A stretch of DNA of 64,000 bases from an uncultured Luteimonas sp. (lineage in GTDB: Bacteria; Pseudomonadota; Gammaproteobacteria; Xanthomonadales; Xanthomonadaceae), in NCBI GenBank assembly GCA_938008415.1, contig CALLKI010000063.1, forward strand, positions 31,569-95,568, read 5' to 3'. This document shows positions 17,260 to 26,511 of this stretch, one piece after another; the stretch's first letter is position 1; each line of letters starts with the position of its first letter. A model generated the notes under the pieces. The model saw only the letters and a program-made list of their open reading frames with translations. It ran no database searches and was not told the DNA's origin. The position numbers and the translations under genes are program-made.

Positions 17260-18473
17260 TGACTTCCCATTCCGTTCCCGCGGCGGGGCGCGCGCTGCGC
17301 ATCATCGCCGTCATCGCGTTCGCGTTCGCCATGGCCGGCTGCAGCACCGTCAAGGGCTGGTTCGCCGGCAAGGACGACGACGAAAAAGCGGCCAGGAAGA
17401 AAAAGAACGAGCCGGCCGAACTGGTCGACTTCACCCCCGGCATCGGCGTTTCGCGCCTGTGGTCGGCCAGCGCCGGCAAGGGCGAGGGGCGGATCGGTGC
17501 ACGGCAGGCGCCCGCGGTCGCCGGCGGCCGGGTGTACGCGGCCGCGCTCGAGGGGGGCGTGCACGCCCTCGACCTGCAGACCGGCGCACGGATCTGGAAA
17601 TACGACTCCGATCTGCCGCTCAGTGGCGGGCCGGGCGTGGGCGGCGGCCTGGTGGTGGTCGGCAGCCTGAAGGGCGACGTGATCGCGCTTGATGCGGATA
17701 CGGGCGCCGAGCGCTGGCGCGCCAGGGTACCCAACGAGGTGATCTCCGCGCCGACCATTGGCCAGGGGCTGGTGCTGGTGCGTTCCAATGACGGCCGGGT
17801 GACCGCGTTCGACGCCACCAGCGGCGAGCGCCGCTGGTTCTGGACCGTGGACGTGCCGCCGCTGAGCGTGCGGGGCAACGACTCCCCGGTACTGGGCCCG
17901 GGCCTGGCCTTCGTCGGGAACGACGATGGCACGCTCGCAGCCATCGCGCTGGCCGATGGCCGCCTGCTGTGGAGCCTGCCCATCGGCCAGCCCGACGGCC
18001 GCTCGGAGCTGGAGCGCATGGCCGACGTGGATGGCGCCCCGGTGCTCGACGGCTCCATCCTCTACGCCAGCAGCTACAAGCAGCAGACCCTGGCGATCGA
18101 CGGGCCCAGCGGCCGGCCGATCTGGGCCAGCGACAAGGGCGGCCCGAACCGCGTCGGCCTGTCCATCGACAAGGTGATCGTCACCGACGCCGAGGGTTCG
18201 GTCTGGGCGATCGACCGCAGTTCCGGTTCGGTGGTCTGGCAGCAGCCCGCGCTGGCGCGCCGCAACCTCACCGGCGTGGCGGTCCAGGGTGATTACGCGG
18301 TGGTCGGCGACTACGACGGCTACCTGCACTGGCTGCGCCTGGACAACGGCGAGTTCGCCGCCCGGGCCCGGGCCGGACGCGCCGCGATCCGCGGCACCCC
18401 GGTCGTGGAGGACGGCATTCTCGTGGTGCAGACCGTGGAAGGCGACGTCAGCGCCTGGCGCATCGGCCAGTAA
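17259..18473 (+). CDS. bamB: Outer membrane assembly lipoprotein BamB
   Basis: Beta-propeller lipoprotein of the BAM complex that inserts outer-membrane proteins. It has 404 residues with a signal peptide and lipobox (MAGC at about 25-28), followed by PQQ-like repeats forming eight blades (repeated patterns such as VHALDLQTGARIWKYD, VIALDADTGAERWRA, VTAFDATSGERRWFW). Start overlaps the yfgM stop. Its position before der is conserved. Confidence 0.95.
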   Translation: MTSHSVPAAGRALRIIAVIAFAFAMAGCSTVKGWFAGKDDDEKAARKKKNEPAELVDFTPGIGVSRLWSASAGKGEGRIGARQAPAVAGGRVYAAALEGGVHALDLQTGARIWKYDSDLPLSGGPGVGGGLVVVGSLKGDVIALDADTGAERWRARVPNEVISAPTIGQGLVLVRSNDGRVTAFDATSGERRWFWTVDVPPLSVRGNDSPVLGPGLAFVGNDDGTLAAIALADGRLLWSLPIGQPDGRSELERMADVDGAPVLDGSILYASSYKQQTLAIDGPSGRPIWASDKGGPNRVGLSIDKVIVTDAEGSVWAIDRSSGSVVWQQPALARRNLTGVAVQGDYAVVGDYDGYLHWLRLDNGEFAARARAGRAAIRGTPVVEDGILVVQTVEGDVSAWRIGQ

Positions 18474-18496
18474 GGCACCCGCTGGCATCGCGCACC

Positions 18497-18525
18497 GGCC
18501 CCGGGTAGCCTCGCTGCCCGGGGCC
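18497..18525 (+). terminator. Long hairpin after bamB, possible terminator or attenuator
   Basis: A 13-bp stem with one G-T wobble (18497-18509 with 18513-18525) and a 3-base loop lies between bamB and der. Only a weak TTT follows, so termination would be partial. Confidence 0.45.
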
Positions 18526-18559
18526 CGCGTTTCCGGCTCCCCATTTCACCAGGACACCC

Positions 18560-19960
18560 ATGCTCCCGCTCGTTGCCCTCGTCGGACGACCCAACGTCGG
18601 CAAGTCCACGCTGTTCAACGTGCTCACGCGCACGCGCGACGCGCTGGTGCACGACGAGCCCGGCGTGACCCGCGACCGGCACTACGGCGTGTGCCGGATC
18701 GATGGTGCGCGCCCGTTCGTGGTGGTGGACACCGGCGGCATCGCCGGCGAGGACGAGGGGCTGGCCGGCGCGACCGCGAAGCAGGCCCGTGCCGCCGCGG
18801 AGGAAGCCGACCTGGTGCTGTTCGTCGTCGATGCCCGCGAGGGCGCCACCGCGCTGGATGACGACATCCTGCAGTGGCTGCGCCGTTCGGGACGGCCGGC
18901 GATCCTGGTCGTCAACAAGATCGACGGCGTGGACCCGCAGGCGGCGCTGGCGGAGTTCGCCCGCTACGGCATCGCCGACGTCTTCACGGTGTCCTCGGCG
19001 CACCGCCAGGGCATCGGCCCCCTGGCCGAGGCGGTGCAGGCGCGGTTGCCGGAACGGGGCAGCGCCCAGGCGCCGGACGACGATCCCGAACGCATCCGGG
19101 TGGCTTTCGTCGGCCGTCCGAACGTCGGCAAGTCCACGCTGGTCAACCGCATCCTCGGCGAGGAGCGGATGATCGCCTCCGAGGTCCCCGGCACCACGCG
19201 CGACTCGATCTCCGTGGACATCGAGCGCGATGGCCGCAAGTACCGGCTGATCGACACCGCTGGCCTGCGCCGCAGGTCGCGCGTCGAGGAGGCCGTGGAG
19301 AAGTTCTCCGCGGTCAAGACCCTGCAGGCCATCGAGCAGTGCCAGGTGGCTGTGGTCCTGATCGATGCCAGCGAGGGCGTGACCGAGCAGGACGCCAGCG
19401 TGCTCGGCGCGGTGCTCGACGCCGGGCGAGCGCTGGTGGTCGCGGTCAACAAGTGGGACGGGCTCAGCGCCTACCAGCGTGAGCAGACCGGGGCCATGCT
19501 GTCGCGGCGGCTGTCGTTCGTGCCGTGGGCGGAAGTGGTGCGGATCAGCGCCCTGCACGGATCCGGCCTGCGCGAGCTATTCCGCGCGATCCACCGCGCG
19601 CATGCCTCGGCGACGCGACAGTTCAGCACTTCCGAAGTCACGCGCGCCCTGGAAGCCGCGATCCAGGCCAGCCCGCCGCCGGCGGTGCGTGGCCATGCCC
19701 CCAAGCTGCGCTACGCGCACCCGGGCGGCGAGAACCCGCCGACCATCGTGGTCCACGGCAACCGCCTGCGCGCGCTCCCCGAGTCCTACCACCGCTACCT
19801 CGAGAACTTCTTCCGCAAGCGCTTCAGGCTCGTCGGCACGCCGGTGCACTTCGTGTTCAAGGAAGGCGACAACCCGTTCAAGGACAGGAAGAACGAGCTG
19901 ACCGAACGGCAGATCAAGCGCCGGCGCCGGCTGATGCGGTTCGTCAAGCGCCGCAAGTAG
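18560..19960 (+). CDS. der: Ribosome biogenesis GTPase Der (EngA)
   Basis: Essential GTPase with two tandem G domains for 50S assembly. The 466-residue product carries G1 motifs GRPNVGKST at about 8-16 and again at about 184-192, DTGG and DTAG switch II motifs, NKID and NKWD specificity motifs, and a C-terminal KH-like domain (GNRLRALPESYHRYLENFFRKRF). It ends in a basic tail. It stands 86 bases after bamB. Confidence 0.97.
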   Translation: MLPLVALVGRPNVGKSTLFNVLTRTRDALVHDEPGVTRDRHYGVCRIDGARPFVVVDTGGIAGEDEGLAGATAKQARAAAEEADLVLFVVDAREGATALDDDILQWLRRSGRPAILVVNKIDGVDPQAALAEFARYGIADVFTVSSAHRQGIGPLAEAVQARLPERGSAQAPDDDPERIRVAFVGRPNVGKSTLVNRILGEERMIASEVPGTTRDSISVDIERDGRKYRLIDTAGLRRRSRVEEAVEKFSAVKTLQAIEQCQVAVVLIDASEGVTEQDASVLGAVLDAGRALVVAVNKWDGLSAYQREQTGAMLSRRLSFVPWAEVVRISALHGSGLRELFRAIHRAHASATRQFSTSEVTRALEAAIQASPPPAVRGHAPKLRYAHPGGENPPTIVVHGNRLRALPESYHRYLENFFRKRFRLVGTPVHFVFKEGDNPFKDRKNELTERQIKRRRRLMRFVKRRK

Positions 19961-19974
19961 GCATGGGGGCTGGC

Positions 19975-20565
19975 ATGGCCGGCATCGGGCGCGACGGCAT
20001 CACCCTGGGCATCCTCGCCGGCGGGCGCGCCACGCGCCTGGGCGGCCGCGACAAGGCCTGGTTGCGGCGGGACGGCATCTCCCAGGTCGAGCGCCTGCAG
20101 CGGAAGTTCCGCGGGGAGGTCGCGCGCGTGCTGGCCAGCGCCAACCGCGGGCCGGAACGTTATGCCGCGCTCGGAATCGAGGTGGTCGCCGACCGCGTCG
20201 AGGGCTTCGGCCCGGTGGCCGGTCTGCATGCGCTGGCCCATGCCTGCGCCACGCCCTGGCTGTTCACCGTGCCGGTGGACGTGGTCGACCTCAACGAATG
20301 CCTGCTGCGCACGCTGGTGGCGGCCGCGCGGGGCAATGGCGCCTGTGCCGTGGACGACGACGGTCCGCAGCCGCTGGTGGCGCTGTGGCGGACACAAGCC
20401 CTGCGCGCGGCGTGCGCGGACGCGATCGCGCGGGACCTGCATGCGGTGCGGGTGCTGACCGACGCGCTGGCGATGGCGGAATGCCGCTTCGAGGGCGTAC
20501 GCTTCGGCAACCTCAACACCCCCGAAGACCTGGCGGCCGCGGGCATCGATGCCGGGCCGGATTGA
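19975..20565 (+). CDS. mobA: Molybdenum cofactor guanylyltransferase
   Basis: Attaches GMP to molybdopterin to make MGD. The 196-residue product has the nucleotidyltransferase signature LAGGRATRLGGRDKAWL near the N-terminus, a PVDVVDL metal site around residue 98 and the NLNTPEDL C-terminal motif. Start: ATG 19975 has GGGGG five bases upstream; ATG 19963 is an alternative four codons earlier. It sits directly before moeA, the usual pairing in molybdenum cofactor synthesis. Confidence 0.92.
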   Translation: MAGIGRDGITLGILAGGRATRLGGRDKAWLRRDGISQVERLQRKFRGEVARVLASANRGPERYAALGIEVVADRVEGFGPVAGLHALAHACATPWLFTVPVDVVDLNECLLRTLVAAARGNGACAVDDDGPQPLVALWRTQALRAACADAIARDLHAVRVLTDALAMAECRFEGVRFGNLNTPEDLAAAGIDAGPD

Positions 20566-20569
20566 GGCG

Positions 20570-21796
20570 ATGACGGAACCGTTTCCCAGCCGCATTTCCT
20601 ATGCCGAGGCGCTCGCCATCGCCACGCGCGTCGCCGCCTCGCGGCGGCTGGCGGCCGAGCAGGTGGTGCTGTCACGGGCACACGGCCGCGTGCTCGCCAG
20701 GGACGTGGTGGCCACGCGGTTCCTGCCGCCGTTCGACAACGCGGCGATGGACGGCTTCGCGTTGCGGCACGCGGACCTGCCTGCCTCCGGCGAGGCGGTG
20801 CTGCGCCTGTACGGCGAGCAGTTCGCGGGAGGCACGCCCGTGCCCGGACCAGGGCCGGGCGGGTGCGTGCGCATCACCACCGGCGCGCCGATGCCGCCGG
20901 GCACCGACACCGTGGTGATCCGCGAGAACACCATGGAGGAGGACGGTTCGGTGCGCATCCTCCAGCTGCCGCGCGCCGGCCAGAACGTGCGCATGAAAGG
21001 CGAGGACGTGCGCCCCGGGGACCCGCTGCTCGCCGCTGGCGAGGTGCTCACGCCCGCGCGGATCGCGCTGGCCGCCGCGCAGGGCCTGGCCGCGCTCGAG
21101 GTGGTGCGCCGGCCGACGGTCGCGGTGGTTACCACCGGCGACGAGCTGGTCGAACCCGGCCTGCCGCTCGGCGAGGGCCAGCTGTACGACTCCAACCGCG
21201 GGCTGCTGATGGGCCTGCTGCATGCCGACGGTCTGGACCCGGTGGCGCTGCCTTCGCTGCCGGATGATCCGGGGCGGATCGGATCCGCGCTGCGCCAGGC
21301 GGGCGAGGCCTTCGACGTGGTGCTGACCTGCGGGGGCGTTTCGGCGGGCGAGAAGGACCACCTGCAGGCGCTGCTGCGGCTGCATGGCCAGGTGCATTTC
21401 TGGAAGGTGCGGATGAAGCCTGGCATGCCGGTGCTGTTCGCCGGCGGTGGCGGGTTCGGCCCGGCGCTGTTCCTGTGCCTGCCGGGCAATCCGGTGTCGG
21501 TGCTGGCGACGTATGTGGCGCTGGCGCGGCCGCTGCTCGACGCGATGCAGGGGCGCGCCGCGCGCAGGCGCTGGCGGGCGCGGCTCGATGCGCCATGGCA
21601 CAAGCGGCACGAACGGCTGGAGTTCCTGCGCGGCATCCTGCGGCCGGGCGACGACGGCACGCTCCGGGTGGAGCCGAACCCGGCCGACGGTTCGCACCGC
21701 CTGCGCGCCGCGGCCGACGCCGACGTGCTGATCGTGCTGGACGAAGGTGCCGGCACGTACCCGGCCGGCAGCGTCGTTGACGTGCTGCCGGTCTGA
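20570..21796 (+). CDS. moeA: Molybdopterin molybdenumtransferase
   Basis: Inserts molybdate into adenylated molybdopterin. The 408-residue sequence shows FDNAAMDGFALR (about 51-62), GAPMPPGTDTVVIRE, TTGDELVEPG and the C-terminal PGNPVSVLATY, all MoeA hallmarks. ATG 20570 follows the mobA stop by 4 bases; an upstream in-frame start at 20549 would overlap mobA. The molybdenum enzyme MsrP is encoded at 58.8-59.8 kb in this same window. Confidence 0.96.
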   Translation: MTEPFPSRISYAEALAIATRVAASRRLAAEQVVLSRAHGRVLARDVVATRFLPPFDNAAMDGFALRHADLPASGEAVLRLYGEQFAGGTPVPGPGPGGCVRITTGAPMPPGTDTVVIRENTMEEDGSVRILQLPRAGQNVRMKGEDVRPGDPLLAAGEVLTPARIALAAAQGLAALEVVRRPTVAVVTTGDELVEPGLPLGEGQLYDSNRGLLMGLLHADGLDPVALPSLPDDPGRIGSALRQAGEAFDVVLTCGGVSAGEKDHLQALLRLHGQVHFWKVRMKPGMPVLFAGGGGFGPALFLCLPGNPVSVLATYVALARPLLDAMQGRAARRRWRARLDAPWHKRHERLEFLRGILRPGDDGTLRVEPNPADGSHRLRAAADADVLIVLDEGAGTYPAGSVVDVLPV

Positions 21797-21826
21797 CCAC
21801 GCGGACGGAACCGGCCGCGGTGCGCT

Positions 21827-21844
21827 CAGGCGGCGTGCCGCCTG
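21827..21844. other. Inverted repeat between convergent moeA and the DUF3592-like gene
   Basis: CAGGCGGC (21827-21834) and GCCGCCTG (21837-21844) nearly abut in the gap where the two genes converge. There is no T run, so termination there is only possible. Confidence 0.3.
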
Positions 21845-21928
21845 TCCCCGCGGGAACGGGCGGGTGGCGCGGTGGCGGTTTTCCTGCTGGAAGCCGGCGG
21901 CCGGGCGCCTTCCCGCCCGCGGGCCGGA

Positions 21929-22312
21929 TCAGCCCGGGTACGCGCGGTATGCGGCGATGGCCGCGCCCAGCGCGAGGACGAGCAGGGCGAGCGGCGCGGC
22001 CCAGAACGCGGCGAAGGACAGCACCATGGCCTTCCCGGGCGCCTCCCGGGGGTAGACGACCCGGTACGTGGACCGGGCCTTCCTCGCTGTGCTGCCGGGG
22101 GCGGCGACGAACTCGTATTCCCGGTCGTCGTGCGCGGTGAAGCGGACGACGGGATGGAAATGGCTGCCACGGATCCCGCTGGTCTCCCGGCGGACGAACC
22201 GGCCGGTCGCACGTGTGCCGCGCACGAGGAGCAGGACACGCCGTACCAGTACGGCGGTGCCGGTCGCGGCGAGGATGCATGAAACGGCAACGATGCAGGC
22301 GAATCCGGTCAT
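21929..22312 (-). CDS. DUF3592-like membrane protein
   Basis: A 127-residue protein with a hydrophobic N-terminal helix (MTGFACIVAVSCILAATGTAVLV), a central soluble segment (ATGRFVRRE...HFHPVVRFTAHDDREYEF...YRVVYPREAPGKAMV) and a C-terminal helix pair. The motif order of ATG-V/F, a P-V-V-R-F strand and a V-x-Y-x-P strand is the DUF3592 pattern, an OB-like fold between membrane helices. The role is unknown. It follows the GFA gene by 23 bases and is likely cotranscribed. Confidence 0.7.
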   Translation of the reverse strand: MTGFACIVAVSCILAATGTAVLVRRVLLLVRGTRATGRFVRRETSGIRGSHFHPVVRFTAHDDREYEFVAAPGSTARKARSTYRVVYPREAPGKAMVLSFAAFWAAPLALLVLALGAAIAAYRAYPG

Positions 22313-22335
22313 GGCGCCACCGGCGGAGTCAGGCT

Positions 22336-22812
22336 TCAGGTTGGCAGGCGCAGTTCGACGTCGGGGATCCACAGCTCCCGCCAGCGGGCGATCTTCCGCT
22401 CGCGGCCCAGCGACTGCGGGGAAACCCGAACCGCCGGCGGCAGGATGGCGGCCTCGTCGAGGCAGCCGGCATTGACCGCGGCGTAAAGCCGGTCGGCGTC
22501 GGTGAAGGTGGCGGCCACCAGCACGCCACAGCGGGCGCACAGCCGGAATTCCGCAGCCTCCGAGCCCTGGCGGTACGACAGGAGCGCGTTCCGTCCGGCG
22601 ACGGTGATGTCCAGCCGTCCATCCGGGTCGGAGAGCCAGGCGGCGCCGTGCCGGCGGCAGAAGGAGCAGTCGCAGGCGCGCGGTGCGAGCGCCGCGGCCG
22701 GGAGCGAAGTGGCGAACGCGAGCCGCAGCAGCCCGCAGTGGCAGCCGCCGCGCATCAGCATGCGCCCATGCCGCGCCAGCGGGGCCTGTTGCCGTTCCAT
22801 TCCGTCGGACAT
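22336..22812 (-). CDS. GFA family (CENP-V/GFA domain) zinc protein
   Basis: Small metal-binding protein of the family named after glutathione-dependent formaldehyde-activating enzyme. The sequence has the zinc cysteines in order: GGCHCG, then CDCSFCRRHG, then CARCGV, giving C-x-C, C-x-C-x2-C and C-x2-C. The start is uncertain: ATGs at 22812, 22800, 22761 and 22755 are all in frame and none has a strong ribosome site; the family usually begins close to the first CHC, favouring the later ones. Activity toward a particular thiol adduct cannot be read from the sequence. Confidence 0.75.
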   Translation of the reverse strand: MSDGMERQQAPLARHGRMLMRGGCHCGLLRLAFATSLPAAALAPRACDCSFCRRHGAAWLSDPDGRLDITVAGRNALLSYRQGSEAAEFRLCARCGVLVAATFTDADRLYAAVNAGCLDEAAILPPAVRVSPQSLGRERKIARWRELWIPDVELRLPT

Positions 22813-22984
22813 GGAGGCCATGGTGCCATGGGCGGGCCCGGGAGGTCCGGCGGTGGCGGGTTTCCCGCAGTTCCGGCACGCGGGCCGGTCGGGCAATTCC
22901 TACAGCGGGCGCCGTCGCGCGCCGATGCCCATACCGGCGGAGGCCGGGAAGAATCGCCACGGGAGCACGCAGGGAAGCGGCGAC

Positions 22985-25402
22985 ATGCACGGACACGGCT
23001 GCCGGGACACGGATCCGCCGGAGGAAAGGCGTGCGGGGCGGGTTGCCATGTTCGGCATCGCGACCGCGGCCGCGATGGCGTCGGGTGTCGTCGCCACGCT
23101 GCTGCTGCCGGCATGGCCGGGCTGGCCATGGTTCGCGGCGGCGCTGGTCGCCGGGTTGCTGTTGTGGGGGCGGGGAGGACATGCGGCACTGGTGCCTGCG
23201 GGCGCGCTGCTGGCGGGGCTCGGCTGGTGCGGCCTGCATGCGCTGCACGCGATGTCGCTGCAGCTGCCGCCGGAGTTCGAGCGGGCGGACGTGCAGGTCG
23301 TCGGCCGGGTGGAGGGGCTGCCGGTCCACGGGGAGGAACGGACCTGGTTCGGGTTCCGGGTGGACCGTGACCCGCGCCTGCCGGCACACCTGCGCGGGCG
23401 CCTGCTGCGGCTGTCGTGGTACGACGGCTGGCAGGGCGTGGACGAACGGCGCTTCGAGGTCGCGCCGGGCGGCCGTTGGCGGTTCACGGTACGGCTGCGC
23501 GCGCCGCGTGGCCTGCGCAACCCGGGCTGGTACGACAGCGAGAAGCACGCGCTGGCCAACCGTGTCGCGGCGACGGGTTACGTGCGCGCGCAGGACGGGC
23601 CGGAGCGCCTGTCCCCGGGCGGTGGCGTGGACGCATGGCGCGACGTGATGGCGCGGCGGATCGCGCATGTGCTGCCGGGCGCGTCCTCGCGTTACGTGCG
23701 GGCGCTGGCGCTGGGCGACACGCGCGGATTGCAGGACGCGGACTGGGAAGCACTGCGGGCCACCGGGCTGACCCACCTGATCGCGATCTCCGGGTTCCAC
23801 GTCGGGATGGTCGCGGGCTTCGTCGCGTTGCTGGTCGCGGGAGTGTGGTGGTGCCTGCCCGCGCTGGCGCGGCACGTGCCGCGGCCGCAGGCTTCGGGCG
23901 TGGCGGCGCTGGCCGGCGCGCTCGGCTATGCGGCGGTCGCCGGGTTCGCGCTGCCCACGGTGCGTACGGTGCTGATGATCGCTGTGGTGGTGCTGGCACG
24001 GCTGTCGCGCAGCCACGTCGGCGTGGCCCAGTCGCTGGCCCTGGCCGCGATCGTGGTGCTCGCGTTCGACCCGCTGTCGGTGCTGGGGGCGGGGTTCTGG
24101 CTGAGCTACGCCGGCGTGGCGTGGCTGGCCTGGTGCATGCCCGTGGAGGGCGCCCTGCCGCTGCCGCGCGCCTTCCTGCTGGCGCAGACGGTGGCCACGC
24201 TGGGCCTGCTGCCGTTGACGGCGCTGCTGTTCGGGCAGGCTTCGCTGGCCGGGCCGCTGGCCAACCTGGTCGCGATCCCGTGGTGGAGCCTGGTGGTGGT
24301 GCCGCTGTCGCTGGCCGGCACCGCGCTGGAGGCTCTGCACGCGGGCTGGGGCACGGGGCTGTGGCGGGCCGCGGCCTGGTGCTTCGACCTGGCCTGGCCG
24401 CTGTTCGACATGCTCGCGCGCAGCCGGTTCGCGCTGTGGTGGCTGCCGGAGGCACGCTGGTTCGCGTTCCCGCTGGCGGTCGCGGGCACCTTCTGGATCC
24501 TGCTGCCGCGGGGCGTGCCCGGCAAGCCGCTGGCGGCATTGCTCCTGCTGCCGCTGCTGTGGCCGGACCGGCAGCTGCCCGGGCCGGGCGAAGCCGAGGT
24601 GGTGGTCTTCGACGTGGGGCAGGGTCTGTCGGTGCTGGTGCGCACGCAACGCCACGCGGTGCTGTACGACGCCGGCCCCCGTTCGCCGCACGGGTTCGAC
24701 GCCGGCGAGCAGGTGGTGGTGCCGGCGCTGCACGCGCTTGGCGTCCGCAGGCTGGATGCGGTCGTGATCGGGCACGGGGATGCCGACCATGCCGGCGGTT
24801 TCGGGGCCGTGGCGCGGCGCTTCGACCCGCCGGCGGTGTTCGCGGCGCGCGGCGCGCGGATCGCCGGCGCCGCGCCGTGCCTGGCCGGGACGCGCTGGGA
24901 ATACGACGGCGTGGAGTTCCGCTTCCTCCACCCGGACGTGTACTTCCCCGAGCTGGGCAACGAATCGAGCTGCGTGCTGCGGGTGGCCTCGCGTCATGGC
25001 GCGGTGCTGCTGCCGGGGGACATCGGCGAGGTGGTCGAGCGGCTGCTGGCGCGCGCGCAGCCGGACGCGGTCCGCGCGGACGTGGTGCTGATGGCGCACC
25101 ACGGCAGCCGCGGATCCTCCGACTTCCTGTTCCTGCGTGCGACCGGCGCGCGCCTCGCGCTGGCATCGGCGGGCCACGGCAACCGCTTCGGCCATCCCCA
25201 CGTACAGGCGCTGGAGCGCTGGCAGCGGGCAGGGGCGGCCATCCGCTCCACGCACGAGGCCGGGGCGCTGCGCGTGCGCCTCGGCCACGACGGGATCCGG
25301 GTCGAGGCGCGCCGGGACACGCACCGGCGCCCATGGGATGCCGAAGCCCGGCTGCGACGGCTGCAGCCCGGGGCCGCCGGGGTATCCTATCGGCCGGATT
25401 GA
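22985..25402 (+). CDS. comEC: DNA internalization competence protein ComEC/Rec2
   Basis: Inner-membrane channel for single-stranded DNA in natural transformation. About 805 residues: N-terminal membrane helices and DUF4131 OB domain, a competence domain with many helices starting near ALGDTRGLQDADWEALRATGLTHLIAISGFHVG, and a C-terminal metallo-beta-lactamase domain with the HGDADH metal motif and MAHHGSRGSS. ATG 22985 gives a cytoplasmic Cys/His-containing prefix; an ATG at 23049 is possible. Together with pilW here and the pilus machinery expected elsewhere it suggests competence potential. It is divergent from the GFA gene. Confidence 0.93.
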   Translation: MHGHGCRDTDPPEERRAGRVAMFGIATAAAMASGVVATLLLPAWPGWPWFAAALVAGLLLWGRGGHAALVPAGALLAGLGWCGLHALHAMSLQLPPEFERADVQVVGRVEGLPVHGEERTWFGFRVDRDPRLPAHLRGRLLRLSWYDGWQGVDERRFEVAPGGRWRFTVRLRAPRGLRNPGWYDSEKHALANRVAATGYVRAQDGPERLSPGGGVDAWRDVMARRIAHVLPGASSRYVRALALGDTRGLQDADWEALRATGLTHLIAISGFHVGMVAGFVALLVAGVWWCLPALARHVPRPQASGVAALAGALGYAAVAGFALPTVRTVLMIAVVVLARLSRSHVGVAQSLALAAIVVLAFDPLSVLGAGFWLSYAGVAWLAWCMPVEGALPLPRAFLLAQTVATLGLLPLTALLFGQASLAGPLANLVAIPWWSLVVVPLSLAGTALEALHAGWGTGLWRAAAWCFDLAWPLFDMLARSRFALWWLPEARWFAFPLAVAGTFWILLPRGVPGKPLAALLLLPLLWPDRQLPGPGEAEVVVFDVGQGLSVLVRTQRHAVLYDAGPRSPHGFDAGEQVVVPALHALGVRRLDAVVIGHGDADHAGGFGAVARRFDPPAVFAARGARIAGAAPCLAGTRWEYDGVEFRFLHPDVYFPELGNESSCVLRVASRHGAVLLPGDIGEVVERLLARAQPDAVRADVVLMAHHGSRGSSDFLFLRATGARLALASAGHGNRFGHPHVQALERWQRAGAAIRSTHEAGALRVRLGHDGIRVEARRDTHRRPWDAEARLRRLQPGAAGVSYRPD

Positions 25403-25433
25403 CGGCCGGAGGGCCGGAAAGAGGGGAGTGCAA

Positions 25434-26072
25434 GTGCTTGAACTGGTGAAGGCGGGCGGCTGGCCGATGATTCCGCTGCTGCTGCTGTCCGCCGTCGGCC
25501 TGGCGATCGTGGTCGAACGGCTCTGGGCCCTGCGCCGCAGGGCGGTGCTGCCGCCCGGGCTGGGCGAGGAAGTGCGCGCCTGGGCCGCGCGCGGGCGCCT
25601 GGATCCCGCGCACATTGAGTCGCTGCGTGCCAACTCGCCGCTCGGTGCGCTGCTGGCGGCGGTCCTGGACATGCGCAACCGCCCGCGCGACGAGATCCGC
25701 GAGCGGGTCGAGGACACCGGCCGCCACATCGCCTTCCGCATGGAGCGTTACCTCAGCGCCCTCGGCACCATCGCCGGGGCCGGCCCGCTGCTCGGCCTGT
25801 TCGGCACCGTGGTCGGCATGATCCAGATGTTCCTCGGCGTGATGGGCCATGGCGTCGGCGACGTGAACCAGCTCGCCGGCGGCATCGGCAAGGCGCTGGT
25901 CTGTGCGGCCACCGGCATGATCGTGGCGGTCCCGGCACTGGTGTTCCACCGGTTCTTCCGAGCCAGGATCGACGGCTACATCGTCGAGATGGAGCACGAG
26001 GCCATCCAGCTGATGGACGTCATCGACCCCCGCGCGCGCCGGGCCGCGGGAACCGGGACATTGCAGGACTGA
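25434..26072 (+). CDS. exbB: ExbB/TolQ-family proton channel protein
   Basis: Inner-membrane subunit that, with ExbD, couples proton motive force to TonB-type energy transfer. The 212-residue product has three membrane helices: one near the N-terminus (GWPMIPLLLLSAVGLAIVVE) and two in the C-terminal half (GTIAGAGPLLGLFGTVVGMI and LVCAATGMIVAVPALVF), matching the MotA/TolQ/ExbB domain. GTG 25434 is chosen since GGGGAG (25423-25428) precedes it by 5 bases; GTG 25428 would overlap that site. A TATCCT box at 25383-25388 in the end of comEC may be its -10. It could energise the TonB receptors at 43-50 kb, but this locus is adjacent to LPS genes and exbBD homologues are usually several per genome. 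Confidence 0.9.
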   Translation: MLELVKAGGWPMIPLLLLSAVGLAIVVERLWALRRRAVLPPGLGEEVRAWAARGRLDPAHIESLRANSPLGALLAAVLDMRNRPRDEIRERVEDTGRHIAFRMERYLSALGTIAGAGPLLGLFGTVVGMIQMFLGVMGHGVGDVNQLAGGIGKALVCAATGMIVAVPALVFHRFFRARIDGYIVEMEHEAIQLMDVIDPRARRAAGTGTLQD

Positions 26073-26076
26073 CCGG

Positions 26077-26511
26077 ATGCGCATCCGCGACCGCCGCGCC
26101 GAGGACCTGCCTGAAATCAACCTCGTGCCGCTGATCGACGTGATCCTGGTGCTGATCATCTTCTTCGTGGTCACCACCACGTTCGACGCGCGCTCGGTGC
26201 TCAAGCTCGAACTGCCGCGTGCATCCGGTGACCGGAACGAGGCGCAGTCCAAGGCGCTGAACCTGCTGATCAATGCCGAGGGGCGCTATTTCGTCGAGGA
26301 CCGCGAGGCGCTTCGCACCGACGTCGAGTCGCTCAAGCGCACCATCGTGGAGGTGGCGGGCGACGACCGGGACCGCACCGTGCTGGTGCGCGCAGACGCG
26401 CGCACGCCGTGGCAGGCGGTGGTGACCGCCTACGACGCGCTGGGCCAGCTCGGCTTCCGGCGCATCGCCAACGCCACGGCCCCGGAACGGCCGCAGGGGC
26501 AGGAGAGATGA
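26077..26511 (+). CDS. exbD: ExbD/TolR-family biopolymer transport protein
   Basis: Partner of ExbB. The 144-residue protein has the expected single membrane helix with the essential Asp (NLVPLIDVILVLIIFFVVTT, D about residue 21) and a periplasmic domain. It follows exbB by 4 bases and its stop overlaps the msbA start (ATGA). Linkage of exbBD to msbA-lpxK-kdsB is common in Xanthomonadaceae and several other proteobacteria. Confidence 0.93.
   Translation: MRIRDRRAEDLPEINLVPLIDVILVLIIFFVVTTTFDARSVLKLELPRASGDRNEAQSKALNLLINAEGRYFVEDREALRTDVESLKRTIVEVAGDDRDRTVLVRADARTPWQAVVTAYDALGQLGFRRIANATAPERPQGQER

Noticed and set aside
21929..25741. Open frame of about 1270 codons on the minus strand across comEC
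   Set aside because: Antisense shadow of comEC and the exbB start; only its last part, from ATG 22312, is a real gene (DUF3592-like).
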